Source: Clostridium sp. 12(A) (GTDB lineage Bacteria; Bacillota; Clostridia; Lachnospirales; Lachnospiraceae). From it: a stretch of 64,000 nucleotides of DNA. The stretch spans positions 2,279,501 to 2,343,500 of the forward strand of contig JAGI01000002.1 of NCBI GenBank assembly GCA_000526575.1, written 5' to 3'. The position numbers and the translations under genes were made by a program. The notes under the pieces were generated by a model that ran no database searches, was not told where the DNA came from, and saw only the letters and a list, made by a program, of their open reading frames with translations. Position 1 is the stretch's first letter. Every line of letters begins with the position of its first letter. Of the stretch, positions 1-8,608 are shown one piece after another.

Positions 1-524
1 TTCGATTCATCCGGAAAATGATTCAGCACCATACCACTGATCCAGCCAGATATTTCCGGTGTTTCCCCGCTGTATTCTAAAATTTCATGTACGGGATGAA
101 TCCATTTGTAATGGTTTCTTGCGTGAATTTTTTCCATGGGAAACTGTTTCTTCGGACTTCCGTCAGGATTGCAGCTGAAGGAAAATAAATAGCGTGCTCT
201 TGTCTGTCCCGGTTTCCACTGAGCCTCCAGCTTCTGTCTCCACCCTGGTTCAAATACTTCATCAAGATCATTGGAAACGCAGATATCTGCATCTTCTGGA
301 ATATGGTTCATGGCCACATTTCTGGCGGTATCAAAGCGCCAGGGAGAAATGGTTTCCTCATAAACAATGGCTCCGCGTTGCCGAAGCTTTTCCACGGTTT
401 TATCTGTGGAACCGGTATCAGTTACAATCACTTCATCTGCTTCTGATACCGCGTCCATCCATCGGTCCACAAATTCTTCTTCATTCTTACTGATTGCGTA
501 TACACATACCTTATATCGATTCAC
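1..524 (-). CDS. family 2 glycosyltransferase, C-terminus outside window
   Basis: This gene is cut by the left edge of the window; about 174 N-terminal residues are present. It starts at a GTG placed 9 bases after AAAGGAG. The protein opens with a GT-A fold signature: a first beta strand (KVCVYAISKNEEEFVDRW), then ADEVIVTDTGSTDKT, which is the nucleotide-sugar binding segment of GT2 enzymes, and later a DLDEVF acidic motif in the place of the metal-binding DxD. This family moves a sugar from an NDP-sugar to glycans or cell-surface polymers. The acceptor cannot be told. The next gene upstream is on the same strand after a gap of about 140 bases, so co-transcription is possible but not shown. 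Confidence 0.8.
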   Translation of the reverse strand, partial: MNRYKVCVYAISKNEEEFVDRWMDAVSEADEVIVTDTGSTDKTVEKLRQRGAIVYEETISPWRFDTARNVAMNHIPEDADICVSNDLDEVFEPGWRQKLEAQWKPGQTRARYLFSFSCNPDGSPKKQFPMEKIHARNHYKWIHPVHEILEYSGETPEISGWISGMVLNHFPDES

Positions 525-664
525 TTTGACCAACTCCTTTTGGGGATCCATACTTATATTTCATTATACGTACCTTATTCCCTCCAGATAACCGGATTCC
601 TGCCCCCATTTTATTTGCTAAATTAAGTATATGCAGATAGGACTTGTTCTGTGAAACGATAGGG

Positions 665-1195
665 TTAATCCGTTACTTTTACTCCGTAGACCATTTCATA
701 TATTTCCTTTTTATAGGGCAGAAACTCCTCTTTCGTCATGGGGCCCCCATAGCTCATGATCATGAGCCTGAGGGGATTGTCTTCTGGCTTTAGAGGCATC
801 TGCTCATAGAAAAATGGATTTAAGTGAAACCCTAGTCTTTCATAGAAACCAGCTCTGCGACCAGTCATTGGGTCAGCTTCTGTCACAGGCTCTATCTCAA
901 GAAATACTGGTTTTTCTGTCTCTTTTAAAACCTCCTCCACAAGGCGTTTTCCATATCCCTTGCCTCTGGACTGCTTTAAGGTGGCAAGATGCTCTAAGAA
1001 AATACAGCCAGAAAGCTCCCAGTATCCTAAGAAGGCAAAAACCCTTCCCTCTTCTTCCACGATGCGGATACGGTAAAGAGGATGATCAAAGACTCTTTCC
1101 TGTCCCTCTCTGGTTCGCCGCTCAATAGCTGGAAAAGCTTCTTCATAAACCTGGTATATTTCCTCAAATCGGGACTTCGGGTGTTTTAACAGCAT
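665..1195 (-). CDS. GNAT family N-acetyltransferase
   Basis: 176 residues, the usual length of a single-domain GNAT protein. The acetyl-CoA pyrophosphate loop is visible as QSRGKGYGKRL (Q/RxxGxG/A) near residues 95-105, preceded by a beta strand (IFLEHLATL). The C-terminal half contains ERLGFHLNPFF, typical of GNAT motif B. It should transfer an acetyl group from acetyl-CoA to an amine; the substrate is unknown. The start ATG follows AGGAGATAATTGTT. It may be a single-gene unit, because the gene on its upstream side ends with its own terminator. Confidence 0.85.
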   Translation of the reverse strand: MLLKHPKSRFEEIYQVYEEAFPAIERRTREGQERVFDHPLYRIRIVEEEGRVFAFLGYWELSGCIFLEHLATLKQSRGKGYGKRLVEEVLKETEKPVFLEIEPVTEADPMTGRRAGFYERLGFHLNPFFYEQMPLKPEDNPLRLMIMSYGGPMTKEEFLPYKKEIYEMVYGVKVTD

Positions 1196-1262
1196 AACAA
1201 TTATCTCCTAATCATATATGAATTCTCCTTTTAGTGTACCATTTCCGGAGGGAAGAAACAAG

Positions 1263-1296
1263 CAAAAAGCCTGTCCCGGTCAAACCGGAGCAGGCT
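1263..1296 (-). terminator. Rho-independent terminator of the 5'-nucleotidase gene
   Basis: Read on the minus strand, AGCCTG and TCCGG pair with CCGGGA and CAGGCT around a TTTGA loop, followed by TTTTT. It lies just after the nucleotidase stop codon. Confidence 0.85.
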
Positions 1297-1308
1297 GCCT
1301 ATATACAT

Positions 1309-3138
1309 TTACTTTGTGGTGATTCTGCCTTGACCTGCTGGATTTGCATAATCGCTGCCTACATTTCCGCCTAACTGATTGCGGATATAGGAGGATAAAA
1401 GGTCAACATCAGTGATGACCTCATCACGGATTATTTTGCTTCCTTTAAACATGGTCATTCCGTCACCGCCTGATTTCAGCATGTAGTTATGAGAAGCAAC
1501 GGTGTAGGTCTTATTTACGTCAAGAGGTGTTCCCCCCACCATAATATCAGAAACCCGGTAAGCTCCATTTACCTTAAGGAAGTTCCCTTTCTCATCTACC
1601 TGGACACTGGAAGGAGTCTGAGAATTGATGGTATAGGTAAGACCGGATACCTGAAGGAAGCCGCCGCTTTCCTTGGGATAATTCTTGGAAGCCATTTCAA
1701 GTGCATCCTTTATCTGCTGTCCCTTTACTTCTGCTACACAGCCCATGTTTCCAAAGGGGAATACGGTAAGGGTATCGTTATATGTAATATTTCCCGGCTT
1801 TATGCTGGCTCTGACTCCACCACCGTTTGAAAGGCCGATATCAGCTCCAAGCACCACGCGGTAGGCATCTGCGCAAAGATCTCCAAGATTTGTTTCTCCG
1901 CTTCTAACTGCCCGGTTTCCGGTAGCCGGATCATTAATGGTAAGTTCTGTGTCCGTGCGCCCGATGACTGTTTTTAAGGTTTCGTTATACTGGGACTGGA
2001 TTGCTTTTATGAAACGGTCTGTATCGTAATCAATGGCTTTTCCATCGGCTGTTACTGCACTCTTTGCCGGAATTATAAGCTGAGAACCGACGGTTAACAC
2101 GTTGGGGTCCTTTAATACGGCTCGGTTGGAATTATATATTTCCCGGTAACGGTCATAGGAGCCTAATTCTCTTTTCGCAATTCGGCTTAAGGAATCTCCC
2201 TTTTTCACAGTATAGGTACTTGTAAAAACTCCTTCTGGTACCTTGGTGACCATCTCACTGGTCATGGTTCCATCTGTTTTAATGGTAAGCTTGCCGATAT
2301 TCTTAAGTTTTGTTCCTGTCTGGGTAAGAAGCACGTCCTTACCATCTTTGTTCTTTACGTATTTATTGTAGACTTCATGAGAATGACCGTCGATGACAGC
2401 ATCAATTCCTGCCGTATTTTTAATGACGTTGTCAGAGGTCCACTGGTCTGTGGTTCCGTTCTCTCCAAGATGGCCGACTAAAACAACGATTTCTGCACCT
2501 TCTGCTTTTGCCTGATCTACAGAAGCCTGAATCTGGGTATAGAGCTTTTTACCGCTTTCATCTTCACAGAACCCATAGATGTAGGTTCCGTTTCCATCCT
2601 GAAAATAGGTTGGAGTTGACTTTGTAAAGCTTTCTGGCGTGGTGGCTCCTACAAATGCAACCTTGGTATTTCCATAGGTAAACATCTTATAAGGGGCAAA
2701 TACAGCAGAGCCTGTCCGAAGATCCATAAAATTGCTGGAGTAATAGCCGCAGTTTAGCTTTCCTGCCAGCTCCAGAAAACGGGGCATTCCATAATCAAAT
2801 TCATGGTTGCCTGGAACCGCGAAATCATAACCGACTTTATTCATAATGTCGATTAAATATCCACCATCAGAAAGTGTTCCAATGGGGGCACCCTGTATGG
2901 CATCTCCACCATCTACCAGGGCAACATAAGGAGTCTGGGCCAGCATCTCTTTTTTATAGAGAGCAAGTCCTGCATATCCAATGTTGTCATCCACCCCGCA
3001 ATGGACATCGTTGGTGTATAAAACCACAATATCCTTGTCCGCGGCAAATGAAGGGATGGATATGCCCATAGTAAGAGAGAGTACCATTAAAAGAGCTATC
3101 CACAGTGACAGAAACCTTCTTTTCATACTTCCTTTCAT
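1309..3138 (-). CDS. secreted 5'-nucleotidase / metallophosphoesterase with internal LysM domain
   Basis: 609 residues with a clear signal peptide (KRR, then a hydrophobic run ending in FAADK). The N-terminal calcineurin-like phosphoesterase has the metal-ligand motifs YTNDVHCG (about residue 42) and GNHEFDYG (about 110). The C-terminal 5'-nucleotidase domain (about 370-605) has RSGETNLGDL and SNGGGVRASI, the substrate-binding segment of UshA-type enzymes. Between them (about 308-360) sits a LysM domain, YTVKKGDSLSRIAKRELG, ending in GSQLIIPA. UshA-type enzymes hydrolyse extracellular nucleotides and UDP-sugars. LysM binds N-acetylglucosamine glycans, so the enzyme probably stays on peptidoglycan. 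The start ATG follows AAAGGAGG. Substrate specificity is not evident. Confidence 0.92.
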   Translation of the reverse strand: MKGSMKRRFLSLWIALLMVLSLTMGISIPSFAADKDIVVLYTNDVHCGVDDNIGYAGLALYKKEMLAQTPYVALVDGGDAIQGAPIGTLSDGGYLIDIMNKVGYDFAVPGNHEFDYGMPRFLELAGKLNCGYYSSNFMDLRTGSAVFAPYKMFTYGNTKVAFVGATTPESFTKSTPTYFQDGNGTYIYGFCEDESGKKLYTQIQASVDQAKAEGAEIVVLVGHLGENGTTDQWTSDNVIKNTAGIDAVIDGHSHEVYNKYVKNKDGKDVLLTQTGTKLKNIGKLTIKTDGTMTSEMVTKVPEGVFTSTYTVKKGDSLSRIAKRELGSYDRYREIYNSNRAVLKDPNVLTVGSQLIIPAKSAVTADGKAIDYDTDRFIKAIQSQYNETLKTVIGRTDTELTINDPATGNRAVRSGETNLGDLCADAYRVVLGADIGLSNGGGVRASIKPGNITYNDTLTVFPFGNMGCVAEVKGQQIKDALEMASKNYPKESGGFLQVSGLTYTINSQTPSSVQVDEKGNFLKVNGAYRVSDIMVGGTPLDVNKTYTVASHNYMLKSGGDGMTMFKGSKIIRDEVITDVDLLSSYIRNQLGGNVGSDYANPAGQGRITTK

Positions 3139-3274
3139 TGCTTGAATCCTCCTTTGGAAATGCTTATTTTTACCTTATTATACCAGATTCATGTAAAAAG
3201 ACTATATAATTTTATTAAAACTTTAATTTATTCTGAATACCCTTGTATAACCCATCTAAATCCATTCATTTCAA

Positions 3275-3323
3275 CAAAAAAGATGTTCCCCCCTTTATTT
3301 ATTCCATACGGAGAGAACATCTT
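3275..3323 (-). terminator. terminator of the aspS operon
   Basis: On the minus strand AAGATGTTC pairs perfectly with GAACATCTT, with CTCC/GGGG continuing the stem, followed by a run of Ts. It lies 12 bases after the aspS stop codon. Confidence 0.88.
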
Positions 3324-3335
3324 ATCTTCTATTTC

Positions 3336-5126
3336 TTATTCATTTTCTTTACTAATTCCAATTCGAAGTTCTTCCAGCTGCTTTGGATCAACCGGAGCCG
3401 GAGCTTCTGACATGAGACAGGAAGCATCCTTAACTTTCGGGAATGCCATTACATCACGAATGCTGTCCGCTCCTACCATGAGCATGACCACACGGTCAAG
3501 TCCATAGGCAAGTCCTGCGTGAGGTGGAACACCGAATTTGAATGCATCAAGGAGGAATCCGAACTGCTCCTGAGCCTGCTCTTTGGTAAAGCCAAGAACT
3601 TCAAGCATTTTGGACTGAATGTCTGCCTGATGGATACGGACAGAACCACCGCCAAGCTCCGTTCCGTTAAGAACGATATCATATGCTTTGGCACGCACTG
3701 CGCCAGGATCGCTGTCGATCAGAGCCCAGTCCTCATCCATAGGCATGGTAAATGGATGGTGCATAGCGGTAAAACGGCCCTGCTCCTCAGAGTACTCTAA
3801 CAGTGGGAATTCAGTTACCCATAAGAACTTGAAATCATCTTTTTTCAAAAGCTCAAGCTGTCTTGCAAGCTCAAGTCTTAAATTTCCTAATACATCAAAT
3901 ACTACTTTATCTCTGTCTGCTGCGAACAGGAGTAAATCTCCTGGCTTTCCGCCCATGGCTGCTGCCAGAGTTTTTAGCTCTTCCTCTGTCATGAACTTTG
4001 CAAAGGAACATTTGTAAGTTCCGTCTTCACCAATGGCAAGGTAAGCAAGTCCCTTGGCTCCAAAGCCTTTGGCATATTCCACCAGAGCATCAATCTTCTT
4101 ACGTGGCATAGCTCCCTGGCCTTCAGCATTGATTCCACGAACAGAGCCACCCTGTTCTAAAGCGCCCTTAAATACAGCAAATTCTGTATCCTTTACCACA
4201 TCAGAAACATTGGTAAGCTCCATGCCAAATCGCATATCCGGCTTATCGGAACCAAAGCGGTCCATGGCCTCTCTCCAGGTCAGTCTTGTGATTGGAAGGG
4301 AAAGGTCATAGTTGCAGATTTCTTTAAATAATTTCTTTAACAGTCTTTCATTGACATTTAATACATCGTCAACGTCAACAAAGGAAAGCTCCATATCGAT
4401 CTGAGTAAATTCCGGCTGTCTGTCGGCTCTTAAGTCTTCATCCCTGTAGCATCTGGCAAGCTGGAAGTAACGGTCATAGCCAGAGCACATCAAAAGCTGT
4501 TTATAAAGCTGTGGAGACTGGGGAAGAGCATAAAAGGAACCTGGATGTACACGGCTAGGTACCAGATAATCTCTGGCGCCTTCTGGTGTACTCTTAATCA
4601 TGGTAGGTGTTTCAATCTCTAAAAATCCCTCTTCTGCAAGAAATGCTCTTGCGAGAGTAGCCACCTGGCTTCTTACCATGATATTCTTTTGAAGATCTGG
4701 TCTTCTTAAATCCAGGTAACGATATTTTAATCTCAGTTCTTCCTTAGTCTTACTATTCTCTTCAATCGGAAATGGCGGAGTCTCGGATTCAGAGAGGATT
4801 CTTAAGCTCTTTGCGCGCACTTCAATGGCACCGGTAGCCAGGTTTTCATTGACACCACCTGCCCGGCTCTCAACAACACCGGTAACTGCAATTACAAATT
4901 CGCTTCTTAACCGTTCTGCTTTTGCAAAGCTTTCCGCTCCGCATTCGCTTTCTTCAAAAATAATCTGCAGAATTCCGGAACGATCTCTTAAATCAACAAA
5001 GATAATTCCTCCTTTGTTTCTGCTTTTCTGAACCCAGCCCATAACAGTCACTTCTTTGCCTGCATCAGCTGTGGTAACCTCTGTACACCTATGGGATCTT
5101 TTTAATCCCAGCATTGACTCTGCCAT
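3336..5126 (-). CDS. aspS: aspartyl-tRNA synthetase
   Basis: 596 residues, the normal size of a bacterial AspRS. The order is an N-terminal OB-fold anticodon domain (about 15-110, VTVMGWVQKSRNKGG), class II motif 2 (CYRDEDLRADRQPEFTQID, near residue 225), the bacterial GAD insertion in the middle, and motif 3 near the C-terminus (GLAYGLDRVVMLM). It charges tRNA-Asp with aspartate. It follows hisS by 20 bases, the usual hisS-aspS pairing of Firmicutes, and is last in the unit. The sequence does not show whether it also aspartylates tRNA-Asn. Confidence 0.98.
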   Translation of the reverse strand: MAESMLGLKRSHRCTEVTTADAGKEVTVMGWVQKSRNKGGIIFVDLRDRSGILQIIFEESECGAESFAKAERLRSEFVIAVTGVVESRAGGVNENLATGAIEVRAKSLRILSESETPPFPIEENSKTKEELRLKYRYLDLRRPDLQKNIMVRSQVATLARAFLAEEGFLEIETPTMIKSTPEGARDYLVPSRVHPGSFYALPQSPQLYKQLLMCSGYDRYFQLARCYRDEDLRADRQPEFTQIDMELSFVDVDDVLNVNERLLKKLFKEICNYDLSLPITRLTWREAMDRFGSDKPDMRFGMELTNVSDVVKDTEFAVFKGALEQGGSVRGINAEGQGAMPRKKIDALVEYAKGFGAKGLAYLAIGEDGTYKCSFAKFMTEEELKTLAAAMGGKPGDLLLFAADRDKVVFDVLGNLRLELARQLELLKKDDFKFLWVTEFPLLEYSEEQGRFTAMHHPFTMPMDEDWALIDSDPGAVRAKAYDIVLNGTELGGGSVRIHQADIQSKMLEVLGFTKEQAQEQFGFLLDAFKFGVPPHAGLAYGLDRVVMLMVGADSIRDVMAFPKVKDASCLMSEAPAPVDPKQLEELRIGISKENE

Positions 5127-5145
5127 ATTTTCCTCCTGCTTATCC

Positions 5146-6405
5146 TTATTTCAAACTTTCTTTATAAAATTCTTTAAACTGGGTATAGCCTTCTTTTAAA
5201 AGACTATCCTTCTGGAATTTTTTATTTTTATTCATCTGGGAAACCAGTACGGTCACTCCCTTAGCCCGCTCTTCCATGGCCTCCTTCATGGCCTGATTGG
5301 TCACCTCATCGCTTACGCCTTTTTCAAGAAGAAATGCTATTTTTTCCTGACTGCCGGGTACGGTAAAGCCTTCATCCATTAAGATGGTGATGATGCGCTC
5401 AAAGCCAATGGAAAAACCGCATGCCGGAGTATCCATTCCCGTAAATTTACCGATCATCTTATCATAGCGTCCGCCGCCGCCTACTGAGCCTGGGAATCCA
5501 TCTACCTGAATCTCAAAAATAGTTCCGGTATAGTAGGACATGCCTCGTACTAAGGTAGGGTCAAACTCAATGGAGAACTGGCAAGTAGAAATACCAGTCA
5601 CACTATCAATAATAGCCGCAAGATTCTCTGCCTGCTCTGGGTCCATTGAGCCCTTTAAAGTTTCCCCAAGGCTTCTGACTCCAGATGCATCCCGTGTTAC
5701 AGACTCAAACAGGGATAAATATTTCTTGACCTTTTCTTCTTCATAGCCAGCTTCCTTAAGCTCTCTTTCAACGCCATCCATGCCGATCTTGTCCATCTTA
5801 TCCAGAATAATAAATACCTGGTCATAGGACTCTTCCGGAAATCCACAAAATGCTGCCATTCCCTTTAAGATGTTACGGTCATTGATTCTTACCGTATATC
5901 CTTTAAAACCAATCTTACCAAGAAGGGTTGTGGTAGCCAGAATCAGATCGATTTCCGCCAGTCTGCTGGCATCTCCAAGGATGTCGATATCGCACTGAAC
6001 GAACTGTCTGAAACGTCCTTTTTGAGGGCGGTCAGCTCTCCAGACACTTCCCATCTGAAGGGATTTAAAAGGAGCCGGAAGGGAAGCTGCATTGTTGGAA
6101 TAATATCTGGATAAGGGGACAGTTAAATCGTAGCGAAGCCCGCTGTCTGTCAAATCATTTTCTTCCCTAGCTTCCTCCACATTTAACTTTTCTCCCCGCT
6201 TCATAATCTTAAAGATCAGCTTTTCATTGTCTCCGCCCTGTTTGCTGGACAGATTTTCAATGTGTTCCACGCAGGGAGTTTCAATGGAATGAAAGCCAAA
6301 GCCACCGTAAGTTTCACGTATCTGGTTCATTACGTATTCACGCACCTGCATTTCCGCGGGCAGAATATCCTTCATTCCGGTAACCGGTTTCTTTTTCAAT
6401 GCCAT
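5146..6405 (-). CDS. hisS: histidyl-tRNA synthetase
   Basis: 419 residues from the chosen start. Class II synthetase core: motif 2 region near residues 110-130 (WRADRPQKGRFRQFVQCD), the HisA motif VRGMSYYTG, and motif 3 (PACGFSIGFERII). The C-terminal anticodon-binding domain covers about 330-419. It charges tRNA-His. A GTG nine bases upstream could also open the frame, but it is too close to the GGAG. The ATG at 6405 sits 8 bases after GGAG and begins MALKKKPVTGMKDILP, so it is preferred. It lies between hemZ and aspS in one operon. Confidence 0.97.
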   Translation of the reverse strand: MALKKKPVTGMKDILPAEMQVREYVMNQIRETYGGFGFHSIETPCVEHIENLSSKQGGDNEKLIFKIMKRGEKLNVEEAREENDLTDSGLRYDLTVPLSRYYSNNAASLPAPFKSLQMGSVWRADRPQKGRFRQFVQCDIDILGDASRLAEIDLILATTTLLGKIGFKGYTVRINDRNILKGMAAFCGFPEESYDQVFIILDKMDKIGMDGVERELKEAGYEEEKVKKYLSLFESVTRDASGVRSLGETLKGSMDPEQAENLAAIIDSVTGISTCQFSIEFDPTLVRGMSYYTGTIFEIQVDGFPGSVGGGGRYDKMIGKFTGMDTPACGFSIGFERIITILMDEGFTVPGSQEKIAFLLEKGVSDEVTNQAMKEAMEERAKGVTVLVSQMNKNKKFQKDSLLKEGYTQFKEFYKESLK

Positions 6406-6459
6406 CTCATTCACTCCGTTTTTCTAAATTTAATTGATGAATCCTGCCTCTATTTTAAA

Positions 6460-7914
6460 TTACATTTCTAATTTTGCAAGCATTTTTTCTTTTCTTTCCA
6501 GCATTTCGTCAATTCTTGTGATGTACTGCTCCACATCTTTGACATTTTCCACACGTTCCAGTCGATTCTCACTGGGGAATACCACCTTTGTGGTGGTTCC
6601 TGCGCCTAGGGCAATTATGGTCTGCTTTTCTTCCATAATGAGAATGTTGTAGATACATGCCTTGCCTGGCTGGGAATAGCCCACATTTTCAAAATTTCCT
6701 GCCATGTTTTTCTGCCGGTATAAGTAATACGGCTCTTGTCCCATCTTCCTGGCATACTCTGCGGTTAAGTCGATCATCTCCTGGGTGTTCACCATCTTAT
6801 AATCGCCATACTTTTCCTTAAACATATTAAGGCGTGCCGCACGCTTGATTGCCAGGGAATGAACGGTGATGCTGTCAGGGGATAAGGCCTTTATTTCTTC
6901 CATGGTATTTCTCACGTCTTCCGTATCTTCTTCCGGCAGACCGATGATTAAATCCATGTTTATATTATCAAATCCAAGCTTTCTTGCCAGATGGAACTGT
7001 TCCTTTACCATATCAACGGTATGCCTTCTTCCGATGATGGAAAGGGTCTCCTGCTTCATGGTCTGTGGATTGATAGAAATACGGGTCACTCCATGAGCTT
7101 TTAATACTCTCAGCTTGTCCTCTGTAATGCTGTCCGGCCTTCCGGCTTCCACTGTAAATTCCTTGACCGTACTAAAATCAAAGGTATCATATAGCCTCTT
7201 AATCAGTACATTAAGGTGTTGGGCGGAAAGAGACGTAGGAGTGCCGCCGCCGATATAAACGGTATCAAGGACTCTGCCCTTCATCTTTTCGGCAGTATAG
7301 TCCATCTCACGAAACAATGCCTCCAGATATAGCTCCATACGTTTTTCCCACTGTCCGATGGGGAAGGACGTAAAGGAGCAGTAGAGGCAGGTAGTGGGGC
7401 AAAATGGGATTCCTACATAAAGACTGTAGCCATTTTCATAATCAATCTCCGAAAGAAGGCTGATTTCCCGGCTTGCGATTTCAATGCTTAAATCGGTCTT
7501 GGCATCACTTGCAAGGTATGTCTCTTTCATATGAGATTTAACTTCCTCTTTGGAATGTCCTTCCAAAAGCTTTGTCATAGCAATCTTAGTCGGCCGGATT
7601 CCGGTCAGGGTACCCCAGGGTAGCTCCATTCCCGTCAGCTTCCTTGCCATCTGATAAAGCATTCGCTTGATCCGGTTCTTTGTTTCGAACCGGTCGGGAT
7701 AATGGACGTTTACAAAATCCGCAATTTCCTCATCGCCTTCCATATCCCTGATTTTAAGTAAAAAGCTGTCCTCCCGGGTCTGGCTTTGCACCTTGAGACG
7801 GTAATCTTCTCCCTCTGTTTCCTCATGGGCAAAGCTTTCCCCTGGATAAAAGGCCATTAATAACTCTCTGATATCCTGTTCAAAGGACTGGTCATCTAAA
7901 AATAATCCTATCAT
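6460..7914 (-). CDS. hemZ: HemZ-type radical SAM coproporphyrinogen dehydrogenase
   Basis: 484 residues. The radical SAM cluster motif CPTTCLYC (CxxxCxxC) is near residue 176, with YIGGGTPTSL shortly after, as in the HemN/HemW/HemZ group. The N-terminal region of about 160 residues lacks the cluster and is typical of HemZ of clostridia. The family is named for oxygen-independent coproporphyrinogen III oxidation. In anaerobes without a full heme pathway the true reaction is uncertain, and a heme-chaperone-like role is also possible. It is 9 bases downstream of the MBL hydrolase gene, in the relA-to-aspS run of genes. Confidence 0.9.
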   Translation of the reverse strand: MIGLFLDDQSFEQDIRELLMAFYPGESFAHEETEGEDYRLKVQSQTREDSFLLKIRDMEGDEEIADFVNVHYPDRFETKNRIKRMLYQMARKLTGMELPWGTLTGIRPTKIAMTKLLEGHSKEEVKSHMKETYLASDAKTDLSIEIASREISLLSEIDYENGYSLYVGIPFCPTTCLYCSFTSFPIGQWEKRMELYLEALFREMDYTAEKMKGRVLDTVYIGGGTPTSLSAQHLNVLIKRLYDTFDFSTVKEFTVEAGRPDSITEDKLRVLKAHGVTRISINPQTMKQETLSIIGRRHTVDMVKEQFHLARKLGFDNINMDLIIGLPEEDTEDVRNTMEEIKALSPDSITVHSLAIKRAARLNMFKEKYGDYKMVNTQEMIDLTAEYARKMGQEPYYLYRQKNMAGNFENVGYSQPGKACIYNILIMEEKQTIIALGAGTTTKVVFPSENRLERVENVKDVEQYITRIDEMLERKEKMLAKLEM

Positions 7915-7922
7915 GTGTTTTC

Positions 7923-8570
7923 CTATCCTCTGTATAATGCCACCGGATTATAAACTAATTCATGGCCAATGGTTGTCATATCTCCATGTCCCGGATAGAC
8001 AAGGGTGTTCTGAGGCAGCACAAATAGCTTTTCTCTGATGGATTGAATAATTTGGGACTGATTTCCCATCGGAAAGTCTGTTCTTCCTAACGATTCCTGG
8101 AATAAGGTATCTCCGCTTATGAGCACCTCTTCCTCTGGGATCAGGAAGCAGACAGAGCCTGTGGTATGGCCGGGTGTGTGAATGACTTTAAAGTCAATTC
8201 CAGCTACCGTTACCTGTTCTCCGTCCTTTAACCAAACATCAGCCAGTACGGTATACCCGCTGCCGCCAAATCCGCCGGATAAATTAACAGACGGGTCCAT
8301 GAGCGTGTTCTTTTCATGCTCTCCCGCGTAGATTTTGATATCCGGATACCAGCGTTTTACTTCATCTATTCCAAGTATGTGGTCAAAATGTCCGTGTGTT
8401 AAGAATATCGCTTTTGGCGTAACTCCATGCTCTTTGCATGTTTCAACCAGATAACCGCCCTGTGCCCCAGGATCGACTAAGACTGCTTCTTTACGTGATT
8501 CAAGGAACAGGATATAGCAGTTGGTGCCGATCTGTCCCACCGCATAGGTTTTTATTCTGAAATCGCTCAT
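7923..8570 (-). CDS. MBL-fold hydrolase, glyoxalase II-like
   Basis: 215 residues. The metallo-beta-lactamase metal motif HGHFDH lies at residues 59-64, followed by HTPGHTTGSVCF and a later GDTLFQESLGRTDFP and YPGHGDMT, which supply the remaining zinc ligands. This pattern marks the hydroxyacylglutathione hydrolase-like branch. Members hydrolyse thioesters, but the clostridial substrate is not known. It starts with ATG after AGGAGAGAGAAC. The gene is nearly always found between relA and hemZ in clostridia, and here one extra gene separates it from relA. Confidence 0.9.
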   Translation of the reverse strand: MSDFRIKTYAVGQIGTNCYILFLESRKEAVLVDPGAQGGYLVETCKEHGVTPKAIFLTHGHFDHILGIDEVKRWYPDIKIYAGEHEKNTLMDPSVNLSGGFGGSGYTVLADVWLKDGEQVTVAGIDFKVIHTPGHTTGSVCFLIPEEEVLISGDTLFQESLGRTDFPMGNQSQIIQSIREKLFVLPQNTLVYPGHGDMTTIGHELVYNPVALYRG

Positions 8571-8608
8571 GTTCTCTCTCCTGACTTAAATTGTCTGTAT
8601 GTAACTAT

